Shown here piece after piece: positions 1 to 8,923 of a stretch of 64,000 bases of DNA. The stretch is from Mycolicibacterium gadium (GTDB taxonomy: Bacteria > Actinomycetota > Actinomycetes > Mycobacteriales > Mycobacteriaceae): the NCBI RefSeq assembly GCF_010728925.1, contig NZ_AP022608.1:4340001-4404000 (forward strand), in the 5' to 3' direction. How positions within the stretch are numbered: the stretch's first letter is position 1; each line of letters opens with the position of its first letter. The translations under genes and the position numbers were made by a program. A model generated the notes under the pieces. It was not told the origin of the DNA and ran no database searches. It worked only from the letters and a program-made list of their open reading frames with translations.

Positions 1-241
1 CCGCGATGACGAACGAAGCCGCTCCGGCCAGCAGGCCGAGGCCGGAGTGCAGCGCTCCGCCCAGATGGAAGGCCTCTTCGAATAGTTCGAAGGCCAGCGC
101 GGAGATGAGGGCGCCACTGGCAAAAGCGAGCAATACGCCGGTCACCTTCTTGGGCAGATCCCATCGTGCGCCAATGGCCGCACCGATCACCAACGCGCTA
201 GACGCCGCCAGCCCGAACAGCACAGCTGTGAGCATGGGCAT
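1..241 (-). CDS. ZIP-family metal transporter, N-terminal fragment (cut by window edge)
   Basis: The minus strand reads from an ATG at 241 to the left edge without a stop, giving about 80 residues. It begins MPMLTAVLFGLAASSALVIG and continues with a second hydrophobic stretch (VTGVLLAFASGALISALAFE) and then a His/Glu-containing segment. Alternating helices with small residues and the SGALISALAFEL run are typical of ZIP/ZupT divalent-metal transporters, inner-membrane proteins that import zinc or iron. A second in-frame ATG lies at 235. The family call is from pattern only, because the metal-binding helices lie outside the window. Confidence 0.6.
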   Translation of the reverse strand, partial: MPMLTAVLFGLAASSALVIGAAIGARWDLPKKVTGVLLAFASGALISALAFELFEEAFHLGGALHSGLGLLAGAASFVIA

Positions 242-377
242 TCCCTTCTGACGACCTCAGCACCGTGTTCCCGCGGCGAGCCCCGAAAAACGTGCCGACT
301 GAACGCGCAGGCCGTCTGGACCAGGCTGCTTCTCCGATTTCGCGGCCGATGAACCCGGTTCGGCTTCTCCAGAGTGT

Positions 378-1304
378 TTGAATGGAGCCATCAATGGCTC
401 CCGGCCTCTTCGAGGTCTTACGCTGCCGCGGCTTCCGAAGGTGGCCGCGCTGGCACCGGTCGGTCGGATTCCGGAAGGGCGGGTCATTGATCTGCCCAAT
501 CGGGGCAGCACGTATGTCTATGACTCGGGGCCATCGGACGGGCCGGCGCACCTGCTGCTGCATTCGCTGGCCTGCACGGGGCTCATGACGTGGTACCCCG
601 CCTTGGACGTGGTGCGAGAGTTCGGCCGCGTCGTGGTGTTCGACCAGCGCTGCCACGGGCAAGGTATCTCGGCGCCCCGCGTCCTGCTCGAGGACTGTGC
701 TGACGACGTCGCGGCAGTCGCCGATGCCCTGGGCATCCGCAGTTTCGTGCCGGTCGGCTACTCGATGGGGTCGCTCGTCGCGCAACTGGTGTGGAAACGA
801 CATCGCGAACGGGTCGACGGACTGGTGCTGTGCGCCGCTGCGGCAGCCGTTAGCCGCGCTCGCTACGAACGGTTGGCCACCGGCTTGTTCGCCTCGCTGA
901 TCGAGGCACTCGGCCCGACGCCCCGCCGCTGCGGGCCCTCGGCAGCGGTGACGGGTGGACTGCTCCCCGATCATCAGTGGGTGTTGAGTCAGTTCCGCGC
1001 CACCTCGCCGGGGGGCATCACCCGCGCGATCGCCGAGGTGGTCCGGTTCGATTCGACGACATGGGTCGGCGATATCGATGTCCCCACATCGGTTCTGGTG
1101 ACTGCCAAAGATCGAGCATTCGGCGTCCAGCGGCAGAAGTGGCTGGCAACTCACATACCTGACGCCGAGATGGTGACGGTCGAGGCCGGCCACGCGGGGT
1201 GCACCTTGCAGCCGGCTGTTTTCGTCCCCGGACTTCGGCGGGCGATCGAATCGGTCCACCGCCGACTTCCATCGCCGCGCGTCGCCGAGCGCACCGCCAG
1301 GTAG
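378..1304 (+). CDS. Alpha/beta hydrolase
   Basis: A 308-residue alpha/beta-hydrolase fold protein. The nucleophile elbow GYSMGS puts the serine near residue 129; a DQRCHGQG segment lies before it and AGHAGCTLQP near the C-terminus supplies the likely catalytic histidine. The substrate is unknown; an esterase or lipase is most likely. The listed start is a TTG. A GTG at 441 is an alternative that removes 21 poorly conserved-looking residues. The WS/DGAT gene begins 35 nt downstream on the same strand, so the pair probably forms an operon and may make and break acyl esters. Mycobacteria often place hydrolase genes beside wax-ester/triacylglycerol synthases. Confidence 0.85.
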   Translation: MNGAINGSRPLRGLTLPRLPKVAALAPVGRIPEGRVIDLPNRGSTYVYDSGPSDGPAHLLLHSLACTGLMTWYPALDVVREFGRVVVFDQRCHGQGISAPRVLLEDCADDVAAVADALGIRSFVPVGYSMGSLVAQLVWKRHRERVDGLVLCAAAAAVSRARYERLATGLFASLIEALGPTPRRCGPSAAVTGGLLPDHQWVLSQFRATSPGGITRAIAEVVRFDSTTWVGDIDVPTSVLVTAKDRAFGVQRQKWLATHIPDAEMVTVEAGHAGCTLQPAVFVPGLRRAIESVHRRLPSPRVAERTAR

Positions 1305-1339
1305 TGGCGCAAGGCCTCCGGGCGAGGGGAGGAGCGGCG

Positions 1340-2740
1340 GTGAAGCGACTCAGCGGGTGGGACTTGTTGTTGTTGAGCAGCGAGACGCCGAACGTGCATC
1401 AGCACACCCTGAAGGTGGCCATCGTCGACACCACGGGCTTCGAAGGCGAGGCGACGTTTGACGCGTTCTGCGATGTCTTCCGCACCAGCCTCGACGTTCT
1501 GGAGCCGTTGCACTATCAGTTGGTGAAGACCCCCTGGCGTCTGCATCGCCCGATCTGGCGAGAGGACGCCGAACTCGACCTCGACTATCACCTGCAGCCC
1601 GTGCAGGTCCCAGCGCCCGGCGGCCGATACGAGCTCGACGCCGTGATCGGCACCATCGCCGGGACACCCCTCGACCGCAGCCGCCCGCTGTGGCAGTTCT
1701 TCTACGCCGAAGGCTTGGCAGATCAGCGGGTCGCGGTCATCGGCAAGGTGCATCACGTCCTCGCCGATGGCGTCGCCTCCGCCAATCTCATGGCGCGGGC
1801 AATGAAGGGATTCGACACCGAATCGGAGCCGAGCCGCACCAGCCCGACCTCGGGTCCGCCGCCGTCTGTCGAAGTCGTGCGATTCGCGGTGCGGGATCAC
1901 TTCGCGCGGCTGCGGGCGTTGCCTGCGGCGGTGCGGGCAGGACTGATCGGCGCCTACCGGCTGCAGTCACGTGTCAGGCAGCGTGACCGCCATCCGGAAC
2001 TGGCCGCCAAGTTCAAGCCGCCGCCCACCTTCTTCAATCAAAAGCTCTCGGCCGCAAGGGTTTTTGCGAGCGCCGGCGTCCCGCTGGGCGAAGTGGTGAC
2101 CCTCAGCAAGAGGCTGGACGTGACGATCAACGACCTGGTGTTGACGACGACGGCTGGCGCATTGAGGCGCGTGTTACTCGACCACGGTGAACCCACCGAC
2201 CGGCCGCTCATCGCGTCGGTTCCCACCGCCACGGACACGTCGCCGGACAGGATCAGTGGCAACGCGTTGGCCACGTTGTTGGTCTCGCTTCCAGTTCAGG
2301 CCGAGGACGCGATGGAGCAGCTGCGGCTTATCCGTACTTCCACATTCATCGCCAAGGAGGATCACCAGCTGCTCGGCCCCACTCTGGTGGGTCAGTGGCT
2401 GGAGTTCGTGCCGCCGGCCGTCACACGGGCGACGTTTCGCTGGATGTCAGGGCGCGAGGCTCCCAATCAGCTGTTCAATCTGATCGTGTCCAACGTCCCC
2501 GGGCCTCGCGAACGGGTCAGCACCGCCGGCGCGGTGGTGACCGAGTTCTATTCGGTGGGACCGCTCGCTGCCGGCGCTGGGCTGAACATGACGGTATGGA
2601 GCTATGCCGACCAGCTGAGCGTCGCAGCGTTGGCCGACAAGAACATCTTTCGTGACGCGCACGAACTCACCGAGGCGTTCGTCAGCGCGTTCACCGAACT
2701 GCTGGAAGCAGCTGGCTCAACCAACGGTTCGCTCGCCTAG
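1340..2740 (+). CDS. WS/DGAT acyltransferase (wax ester synthase / diacylglycerol acyltransferase)
   Basis: A 466-residue protein of the bacterial WS/DGAT family, which joins acyl-CoA to diacylglycerol or fatty alcohols to build storage lipid at the membrane. The active-site motif HHVLADG begins at residue 138, preceded by PLDRSRPLW near 112-120. The C-terminal half (DUF1298) carries SNVPGP. The open frame extends upstream to 1199, but the GTG at 1340 (MKRLSGWDLLLL) fits the family N-terminus and has a GGGGAGGAG ribosome-binding site just before it. It follows the hydrolase gene by 35 nt. Mycobacteria carry many paralogues, so no tgs number is assigned. Confidence 0.93.
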   Translation: MKRLSGWDLLLLSSETPNVHQHTLKVAIVDTTGFEGEATFDAFCDVFRTSLDVLEPLHYQLVKTPWRLHRPIWREDAELDLDYHLQPVQVPAPGGRYELDAVIGTIAGTPLDRSRPLWQFFYAEGLADQRVAVIGKVHHVLADGVASANLMARAMKGFDTESEPSRTSPTSGPPPSVEVVRFAVRDHFARLRALPAAVRAGLIGAYRLQSRVRQRDRHPELAAKFKPPPTFFNQKLSAARVFASAGVPLGEVVTLSKRLDVTINDLVLTTTAGALRRVLLDHGEPTDRPLIASVPTATDTSPDRISGNALATLLVSLPVQAEDAMEQLRLIRTSTFIAKEDHQLLGPTLVGQWLEFVPPAVTRATFRWMSGREAPNQLFNLIVSNVPGPRERVSTAGAVVTEFYSVGPLAAGAGLNMTVWSYADQLSVAALADKNIFRDAHELTEAFVSAFTELLEAAGSTNGSLA

Positions 2741-2775
2741 CGGGTTGGTGGCGCCGGTACGCCTACGGTGGTGTT

Positions 2776-2982
2776 GTGTTGTTCTTCATCTTCGGTTACG
2801 GCACCAAGCAGAAGCACCTTGGCGCCGGACAGGTTCGCGCCTGTCCGCGCTGCCACAACACAACGCAGTGGGCGCGGATGCGAGAGTTCAAACAATTGAC
2901 GTTGTTCTTCGTCCCGGTTGCGCGCTGGAAACGCCGGCAGTTCGAGGTCTGCGGCGTCTGTGGCACCGCGGTCGCTGTTTGA
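2776..2982 (+). CDS. Small zinc-ribbon protein
   Basis: A 68-residue protein beginning with GTG (MLFFIFGYGTK). Two CxxC knuckles, CPRC and CGVC, about 38 residues apart form a rubredoxin-like zinc ribbon, and the middle is basic and aromatic (FKQLTLFFVPVARWKRR). Small zinc-ribbon proteins of this layout are common and conserved in mycobacteria, but their role is unknown. It lies 35 nt after the WS/DGAT gene and may be cotranscribed with it. The lycopene cyclase gene converges on it. Confidence 0.75.
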   Translation: MLFFIFGYGTKQKHLGAGQVRACPRCHNTTQWARMREFKQLTLFFVPVARWKRRQFEVCGVCGTAVAV

Positions 2983-3028
2983 GCCGCGCTGGCCAGCCCG
3001 TCACCGCACTAGGTCCACCGAGGTGAGG

Positions 3029-4216
3029 TCACGCCGTGACGTCGTTGCTCCGTAGAGGGCGGCGCACGGCCGACGCGACGAGGTGGCGGCGCAACCCCCA
3101 GTTGGACGCCCAGTAAAGGCAATTCATCGCCGACGCCGTTCCGCCCACGTCGTCGCGCGCAGTGAGATACGTCCACCGGTGCCGTTCGGGGAGGGCGAAG
3201 AATGTTTCGAAGAAACCGGGGACCTCGTCGGGCGGCATGCTCAGAAGCGCCTCCAACCCGATCCGCCGGAAACGGTGAATTGCCTTTGCCGACGGCGACC
3301 ACACGGTTCGGTGGGCGGCCGCCAGCGCCCGGCCCGGGTCGGGAAGGTTTGCGGCTATCGCGTCAGCCACCTGCGGCGCGAGGCGAAACGACGCGGCCAG
3401 GCTGTATCCGGTTGCAGGGTGGATGAGCGGTGCGGCCGCGCCGAAACCCAGCACCCCTTTCCCGTCGTGGCGTAGATCGTCCACTGGGAACGAAACCTTC
3501 TCGTCGCGAACGTCTTTCGGGATGGAGACACCTCGGCGTTCAAGCCGGGCGTGCAGCCGCCGCCGCAGCGTCGACAGCGGCAGCCCGGGTCGCCGTGCCA
3601 GCGAGGTCTCTTCCACGAGCACCCTGCCCCCGCCCAGTGGAATCGCGTAGAGAAACGTCGGCCAACCGCTTTCTCCGTGGTCGGCGCGCCAATCCATGAA
3701 CAGCGCCGCCCCAGCGTCGACCAGTGACGCCACCGCGCCCTCGTCGAGGACGAGCCCGTACGCCGTCTGCTCGGCCGGGATGCCGCGCTTCTCGGTAGCG
3801 GCCAGTGGCCGCCACCGCCCGGCTGCATCGACGACGACCGAGGCCCGGATGCGTGAGCCGTCGGCCAGCGCGACCACCCCGCGCTCCGGCGACCCCACCG
3901 CTCGCCCGACCCGAACATCCACCCCGGTCAGCCGATCGCTGAGGTGGGAGTGCAGCGCGGGCACGTCCAAGACGGCGTACTCCCAGCCCAGATCGTGTTC
4001 GGTCACCGCGATCGCGCGACCGGCGGCCCGCGCCGCGACGACGGACGCGGGCAGATCGGCCGGGAGTTCTCGGCTCCACATCCCGTAGGTCGCCAGCCAC
4101 GGCCGCTGCGGGGCCGGGTCGAGCAACCCCGTGGTCAACCCGACGCGGCGGCACGCGCCCGCCAAAGCCATTCCGGCCGGTCCGGCGCCGACCACCAAGA
4201 CGTCCATCCGTTCCAT
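3029..4216 (-). CDS. Lycopene cyclase family FAD-dependent protein
   Basis: A 395-residue flavoprotein. The N-terminal dinucleotide-binding site is VLVVGAGPAGMALA (residues about 5-18), followed by the YGMWSRELP region typical of CrtY/CrtL lycopene beta-cyclases, and a C-terminal region with FGAAAPLIHPATGYSLAASF. Cyclases of this family close the end rings of lycopene to give beta-carotene, using FAD(H2) in a non-redox reaction at the membrane. The start may be either of two in-frame ATGs (4216 or 4207). No other carotenoid gene lies in the window, so the gene is isolated from any crt cluster here. Confidence 0.85.
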   Translation of the reverse strand: MERMDVLVVGAGPAGMALAGACRRVGLTTGLLDPAPQRPWLATYGMWSRELPADLPASVVAARAAGRAIAVTEHDLGWEYAVLDVPALHSHLSDRLTGVDVRVGRAVGSPERGVVALADGSRIRASVVVDAAGRWRPLAATEKRGIPAEQTAYGLVLDEGAVASLVDAGAALFMDWRADHGESGWPTFLYAIPLGGGRVLVEETSLARRPGLPLSTLRRRLHARLERRGVSIPKDVRDEKVSFPVDDLRHDGKGVLGFGAAAPLIHPATGYSLAASFRLAPQVADAIAANLPDPGRALAAAHRTVWSPSAKAIHRFRRIGLEALLSMPPDEVPGFFETFFALPERHRWTYLTARDDVGGTASAMNCLYWASNWGLRRHLVASAVRRPLRSNDVTA

Positions 4217-4520
4217 CGTGCCGGTTCACCGCAAATCGGCAGCGCTCACGTCACCCGCTCGAACACGATGGCGATCCTGGTTCCGTCCGGACGAGTGAAG
4301 TTTTCGCTGCGTGGAGACCATTCGACAGGACACGGCGCGAAGGTGGCGGTGGCGATGGCCCTGATCGGCGACGACGGACCCACGGCAGAATTAGTCGGCG
4401 ACACCGGCGCCGTCTACCCGTGGTGACCGACAGCTCTGTTCACGGCCGCGAACGAATACCGGGAGTGGACATCGACGGTGCCAGTTCATACCCTGTCCGA
4501 GACGCTTGTAGCCGGGGGGC
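4217..4520. other. Intergenic stretch with no recognised gene
   Basis: This stretch lies between the lycopene cyclase start and the secreted coiled-coil gene. It contains one unremarkable 52-codon plus-strand reading frame (about 4268-4426, MAILVPSGRVKFS...) without a good ribosome-binding site. It resembles no family I recognise and may be a remnant. Promoters for the two divergent neighbours should lie here, but I could not pick convincing boxes. Confidence 0.4.
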
Positions 4521-4547
4521 TTGCAACGAAGGATCGTGACTGTCCGT

Positions 4548-5663
4548 ATGAGTCCGGCGCGCCACCCTCTTCGGCGAACAGTGGGCGGATTTGCGGCCGC
4601 GGTCCTAGTGCTGGCGATGTCGATCGCGGGAGTGAAGGCAGACCCGGCGGCTGACGCGCTGGCCAAGCTCGAAGAATTGTCCAGCCAGGCCATTCAGACT
4701 CGTGAAGCCGTCACCAACGCCCAACATGACGCCGAGGACAAATTGGCGGCCCAGACCGCGGCCGAAGACCGCCATCGCGCCAACCTGGCAGCCCTCGATG
4801 CCGCAAATTCTCAGCTCGCCGCCAACCAGGCCGCAGCCGACAAAGTGGCGGCAATGACGTATATGAGCGGACGCACCGGGCAGATGACGGCAGTGCTGAC
4901 CGCAGGCTCCCCGCAAGAGCTGATCGACGGGCTGTCGCTGCAGCGGGTCATCACCGCACAGGCGGCCGATCAGATGAAGGCTTATCAAGTCGCGCGTGAG
5001 CGCGCGGCCGCCGCTGCGAAGGCGTCGGAGACATCGGCCGCTGAGACCCGTGTGGCGGCCGAGCGCTCCGCCGCGGTGCACGCCGACCTGCAGGCGAAGT
5101 GGAAAGAACTGCAGCGACAGATCATCGCCGCGGAGGCGCAGTACGAGGCGTTGACGCCCGCTCAGCAGGCGGCGGTCGACGTCGCGGCCGCCCTGCCGCC
5201 GCCGCCCCCGGCGGCTGTGCCCCCTCCGGCGGATCCGATGCTCAACATGATGCCCGCCCCGCCTCCGGCCGCGGTTGTCCCTCCGCCTGCGGCCATTCCC
5301 GACAACCCCGACGCACTGCCGGTCGGCGTCGCGTACGAGGCCGGGTTGCAGCCCAACACCATCCTCGCGGCCCGCGCCGTCAGCCAACGGTTTCCCCAGA
5401 TCGCCGAGATCGGCGGTGTCCGGCCTGACTCGAAGCCGTGGCATCCGAGCGGCCTGGCGATCGACATCATGATTCCCAACGCCGAAACCCCCGAGGGCAT
5501 CGCGCTCGGGGACGAGATCATGGCGTTCGCGATGGCCAATGCGGGGCGGTTCGGGCTCCAGGATGTGATCTGGCGCGGCACCTACTACACGCCGTCCGGG
5601 CCGGCCGGATCGGGCTACGGGCACTACGACCACGTGCACATCACCACGACGCCACGCCGCTAG
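4548..5663 (+). CDS. Secreted coiled-coil protein with C-terminal ARB_07466-like (M15-like) domain
   Basis: A 371-residue exported protein (380 if the TTG at 4521 is used). It has an N-terminal signal peptide (VLVLAMSIAGVKADP), then a long Ala/Gln/Glu-rich coiled coil (residues about 35-205) like the N-terminal domains of RipA/RipC peptidoglycan hydrolases. A proline-rich linker follows, then a compact C-terminal domain containing GGVRPDSKPWHPSGLAIDIM, VIWR and YGHYDHVHIT. The HxxGLAID and DHVH elements match the ARB_07466-like fold related to M15 peptidases. It is therefore likely to act at or bind the cell wall. The HxxxxxxD...H pattern suggests a metal site, but activity is not established for this family. 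Confidence 0.8.
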   Translation: MSPARHPLRRTVGGFAAAVLVLAMSIAGVKADPAADALAKLEELSSQAIQTREAVTNAQHDAEDKLAAQTAAEDRHRANLAALDAANSQLAANQAAADKVAAMTYMSGRTGQMTAVLTAGSPQELIDGLSLQRVITAQAADQMKAYQVARERAAAAAKASETSAAETRVAAERSAAVHADLQAKWKELQRQIIAAEAQYEALTPAQQAAVDVAAALPPPPPAAVPPPADPMLNMMPAPPPAAVVPPPAAIPDNPDALPVGVAYEAGLQPNTILAARAVSQRFPQIAEIGGVRPDSKPWHPSGLAIDIMIPNAETPEGIALGDEIMAFAMANAGRFGLQDVIWRGTYYTPSGPAGSGYGHYDHVHITTTPRR

Positions 5664-5677
5664 CCGACGAATCGGCC

Positions 5678-5812
5678 GACGGCACGATCGCCAGGGTTCT
5701 GGCGGGTGTCGCTTCGGCCAACCGGGATCCGGACTACTTCGAGAACCCCGAAACCCTAGACCAGTCCCGAGAACCCAACCGGCACGTGTCTTTTTGCAAC
5801 GAATTCCGCTGA
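5678..5812 (+). pseudogene. Cytochrome P450 remnant (C-terminal heme-approach segment)
   Basis: About 45 in-frame codons ending at TGA 5810-5812 read TIARVLAGVASANRDPDYFE and then NPETLDQSREPNRHVSF. This matches the well-known P450 stretch just before the cysteine ligand loop (SANRDPxxFxxPxxxDxxRxPNxHVSFG), but the following FGxGxHxCxG heme-binding motif is absent; the frame instead runs CNEFR and stops. No upstream P450 sequence is present because the coiled-coil gene ends at 5663. I read it as the relic of a deleted P450 gene. Confidence 0.75.
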
Positions 5813-5944
5813 AAGGCAAGCGTTCCCGTTATGCCTCGCCCGAACGTGGTTGCGCGACGGCCCATCGTGGGTGATGCCAGGGACGCAAACGCCGCTGAAG
5901 CCCCGCCGAGTGTGAGACCATACAGGCCCGCACCGGACGTCACG

Positions 5945-6790
5945 ATGGAGACGGCGTTGCCAAGCGACTTTCCCGACACCGCCACGCTGCAACGAGTACT
6001 CGAACTCGCCGCGTGGGCGCCGTCGGCGCGCAACTCGCAGCCCTGGCGTTGGGAGGTCGACGGCTCAGGATTACACCTGGCCGCCGATTGGGGCCGTGCG
6101 GGTCTCGACAGCGATGCGGGCCGGCGCGACGTTCTGCTGGGGTGTGGCTCGATTCTGAATCATTGTGCGGTGAGCTTGGCCGCAGCGGGATGGCAGGCGC
6201 GCATCCGCCGGTTTCCCGACGACGGGCATGTGGCTTCGTTCGAGCTGATCGACCGCGCCCCTACCGACGCTGTCGTCGAACTCGCGACCGCCATCCCGCG
6301 ACGCAGGTCGGACCGCCGCGATTACGCGGCGTCCCCCCTACCACCGTCAACACTGGAGCTGCTGCTCATCCGGGCCGCCCGATACGGTGTGCAGATGAGC
6401 GTGGTGCCCAAACTGCACTGGATGCGGTTGCCGGAAGGCGCAATTCGCTTGCGATACGGAGGCGACGTCGAGGACGGCCCGCGCCCCGGTGCCGTCGACG
6501 GTACGCTGCTGGTCCTTGCCACCGAGACCGACGACGACACCATGCGGTTGCGCGCGGGAGAGGCGCTCAGCCATCTTCTGCTGTCAGCGACAGTGATGGG
6601 GCTGGCCTCGTGCGCATTGACCGAACCCATCAGTGACATGCGGGAAAGGTTGGCGCTCGCGTGCGAGCTGTTCGACGCTGAAGCCCATCCCCAGACGCTC
6701 ATTCGGCTGGGCCCCACACCGGCGAACGCCGTCATGTGTCCCGTTCCTTCGCGACGGTCGGTCGCGGAGACAACGGTGTGGACGGTCTGA
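5945..6790 (+). CDS. Acg-type FMN-binding nitroreductase family protein
   Basis: A 281-residue protein of the nitroreductase superfamily subgroup that includes M. tuberculosis Acg (Rv2032), Rv3127 and Rv3131. The N-terminus LELAAWAPSARNSQPWRWEV is the diagnostic FMN-site block; RRRSDRRDYA and a C-terminal LIRLGP segment follow. Acg homologues sequester FMN and often lack real nitroreductase activity. The frame is open to 5831, but ATG 5945 (METALPSDFP) gives the normal N-terminus. The next gene overlaps its stop. I found no convincing DosR box upstream. Confidence 0.85.
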   Translation: METALPSDFPDTATLQRVLELAAWAPSARNSQPWRWEVDGSGLHLAADWGRAGLDSDAGRRDVLLGCGSILNHCAVSLAAAGWQARIRRFPDDGHVASFELIDRAPTDAVVELATAIPRRRSDRRDYAASPLPPSTLELLLIRAARYGVQMSVVPKLHWMRLPEGAIRLRYGGDVEDGPRPGAVDGTLLVLATETDDDTMRLRAGEALSHLLLSATVMGLASCALTEPISDMRERLALACELFDAEAHPQTLIRLGPTPANAVMCPVPSRRSVAETTVWTV

Positions 6791-7680
6791 CGGCTCGGCC
6801 TGGAATGCTGCTGGTGACCGGGCCGACGGGCAACGTCGGCCACGAACTGGTCGACGTGCTCGACGCGCACTACGACCGAGCGTGGCGGGTCGGCAGCCGA
6901 CATCGCGAGGACCTGGCCGCATACCGCACTCCGGAACGCGTCTACCTGGATTTCTTTGATCAGACGACATGGGCCGGGGCGCTCGCCGACGTCGACGCGT
7001 TGTTCCTGTTGTTCCCCCTGCCCGGCAATCGCGCCGCTCGGCGGGCGATCATCCCCTTCATTCATGCCGCCGAGCGGGCCGGGTGCCGCCACGTCGTCTA
7101 TGTTTCGGTATTCGGCGCCGACCGGGCCAAATTCATCCCGCACTACAAGGTGGAGGACGCGCTCCGGAGTTCGTCGATGGCGTACACCGTATTGCGGTGC
7201 AGCTTCTTCATGCAGAACCTGCACCGAGCCATCTCCACCCACGGCACCGACATCGTGGACACGGGGGAGCTGTTCATTCCGGCCGGCCGGGGTGCGACGA
7301 CGTTCATCGACGCCCGTGACGCCGCCGAGGTGGCCGCCGAGGTTCTCGCCGACACGACCGTCCACCGCAACGTGGTGTATCACCTGACCGGCCCTGCCCC
7401 GCTGACCATGAAACAGGTCGCCACCGAGCTGACGGTCGCGCTGGGCCGCCCGATCCGCTACACCGATCCGAGCCTCATTGCTTTCGCGCGGCGGTTGCGC
7501 CACCGTGGAGTCGGCTGGGACACGATCGGATTCATGGCCGCCGTGTACACGTTGACCAGGTTCGGCCGCAATCAACCGATTACCGGTGACGTCGAACGAC
7601 TGCTGGGTCGTCCGCCGCGCTCGCTGAGCAACTTCCTTGCGGACTCGGCGTGGCGCTGGCATGAACGCGCCTGGACATAG
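6778..7680 (+). CDS. NmrA-like NAD(P)-binding protein (atypical SDR)
   Basis: About 300 residues. It opens with a Rossmann motif LLVTGPTGNVGHELV and has the NmrA/atypical-SDR features VDALFLLFPLP, AGCRHVVYVSVFGADR, the ADTTVHRNVVYHLTGP segment and a C-terminal region after TFIDARDAAEVAAEVL. Members act as NAD(P)H-binding quinone reductases, redox sensors or isoflavone-reductase-like enzymes; the substrate is unknown here. The GTG at 6778 overlaps the stop of the Acg-like gene by translational coupling; ATG 6805 is the alternative start. The overlap suggests the two redox proteins are made together. Confidence 0.8.
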   Translation: MDGLTARPGMLLVTGPTGNVGHELVDVLDAHYDRAWRVGSRHREDLAAYRTPERVYLDFFDQTTWAGALADVDALFLLFPLPGNRAARRAIIPFIHAAERAGCRHVVYVSVFGADRAKFIPHYKVEDALRSSSMAYTVLRCSFFMQNLHRAISTHGTDIVDTGELFIPAGRGATTFIDARDAAEVAAEVLADTTVHRNVVYHLTGPAPLTMKQVATELTVALGRPIRYTDPSLIAFARRLRHRGVGWDTIGFMAAVYTLTRFGRNQPITGDVERLLGRPPRSLSNFLADSAWRWHERAWT

Positions 7681-7771
7681 CCGCATCGACGGCGTTGAAT
7701 TCTTGGGATCGGTAGCCAGGTGGCGCTGCTCTACTCGCGACAAGACAGAAACGCGGTAGGGGAGGCACGAC

Positions 7772-8923
7772 ATGAACGCCAACAACAATTCAGGCGCGGC
7801 GCGCCAGTTCGTCGCGCAGCCACCCTTCTGGGGATCCAAGGTCGCCTCCTTCACCACCCCCGCCTGGCAGAACAACCCCGCCAAGGCATATCTGTTCACG
7901 ATCGTCGGGGTTTTCGCCTTCACGGGAGCGCTCTGGGCCCTGTTCTTCGGCATGCAGTCGCTCACCGAGGATGGGTCGGAGTGGATCCAACGAGCGTCAA
8001 CGCACGGACTGCAGCTGGGCCTGCTTGTTCTCCTCTTCGGCGGTGTCTACGGCTGGACCCGTTGGTCTCGAGACAAGAAGATCGTGGTGTCCGCCACGAG
8101 CGACGCCCTTACAGTCACCACCCGGCCCGGCGACGTGTATCCCTTCACCGAAGCGCAACTGGGGACCTGGGGTGTGACCGGTGGCCACACGATGGGCACG
8201 GCGCTGCACTTACACTGCGGCTCAAAGCGATTCGCTCTCGGTGGTCGAGACCGACGTGTCGCTGCCGGCACTCGGCTCGATGCGCCCGACGCGGGCTATG
8301 GCTTGCCGATTGACGTCGACGCCTGGTTGTCGGCAGAGGACTTCGACGCGCTGCTCGCCATCGTCAGCAGCCGCAGCGGACTGGATGTCCGACGGCCAAG
8401 CGCCGACGAACCAACCCGCTGCCTGCTGTTCACGAATTCGCTGAAACTACAGGAAATCAGCTCGTTCTCGATCCGTAAGCAGTGGCAGTTCACCCGTTCC
8501 CTCAGCACAGCCCGGCTGGCCATCGACATAGGCGTCAACTCGATCCGAGTGATCGATCCGACCACCGCAGCGGTCATCGCCTCCGTCTCACCCCGGCAGG
8601 TGAGCGCACAGCCGGTGGTGTTCCGCCCGATGCAAGGGCGGCATTGGTTCCCCACCCTCGGGAATGCGATGAGCGATGCGGCGACCGATTACTGGTCCAC
8701 GTCACCCGGGATGCGCATCACCATTCCCGGTATGGAACCGCTGACGGTTGGATGCCGCGACACCGCAATGGGTTTGGACTTCCGGTTCGCATGGCCCGGT
8801 GGTGTGCCCACTGTTGCCGCGCGCGCCGACTACGAGGTCTCGGGGACCGATTGGCTGACCCTTGTCGAGACATTCGGCTTGGCATCACATCTGCAACACC
8901 GCGGCGACAGGAGTTCACGATGA
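7772..8923 (+). CDS. Unknown membrane protein with two N-terminal helices
   Basis: A 383-residue protein that I do not recognise. Two membrane segments lie near residues 40-65 (AYLFTIVGVFAFTGALWALF) and 78-92 (LGLLVLLFGGVYGW). A long, mostly beta-looking soluble region follows, with no obvious catalytic motif. It has a GGGGAGG ribosome-binding site. Its stop overlaps the ATG of the next gene (ATGA), so it is probably cotranslated with the small secreted protein and the two may work together at the envelope. Confidence 0.75.
   Translation: MNANNNSGAARQFVAQPPFWGSKVASFTTPAWQNNPAKAYLFTIVGVFAFTGALWALFFGMQSLTEDGSEWIQRASTHGLQLGLLVLLFGGVYGWTRWSRDKKIVVSATSDALTVTTRPGDVYPFTEAQLGTWGVTGGHTMGTALHLHCGSKRFALGGRDRRVAAGTRLDAPDAGYGLPIDVDAWLSAEDFDALLAIVSSRSGLDVRRPSADEPTRCLLFTNSLKLQEISSFSIRKQWQFTRSLSTARLAIDIGVNSIRVIDPTTAAVIASVSPRQVSAQPVVFRPMQGRHWFPTLGNAMSDAATDYWSTSPGMRITIPGMEPLTVGCRDTAMGLDFRFAWPGGVPTVAARADYEVSGTDWLTLVETFGLASHLQHRGDRSSR

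Noticed and set aside
198..1259. Long minus-strand ORF opposite the hydrolase gene
   Set aside because: Arginine/histidine-rich translation without domains; it is the antisense shadow of the alpha/beta hydrolase gene in GC-rich DNA.
4605..5819. 404-codon minus-strand ORF
   Set aside because: Antisense to the secreted coiled-coil gene; Arg/Gly/His-rich without motifs.
5800..5945. DosR box before the Acg-like gene
   Set aside because: Only a loose GGGAC core is present; no palindromic partner at the right spacing.
6322..7965. 547-codon minus-strand ORF
   Set aside because: It runs across two clearly coding plus-strand genes (nitroreductase and NmrA-like) and has no recognisable motif.
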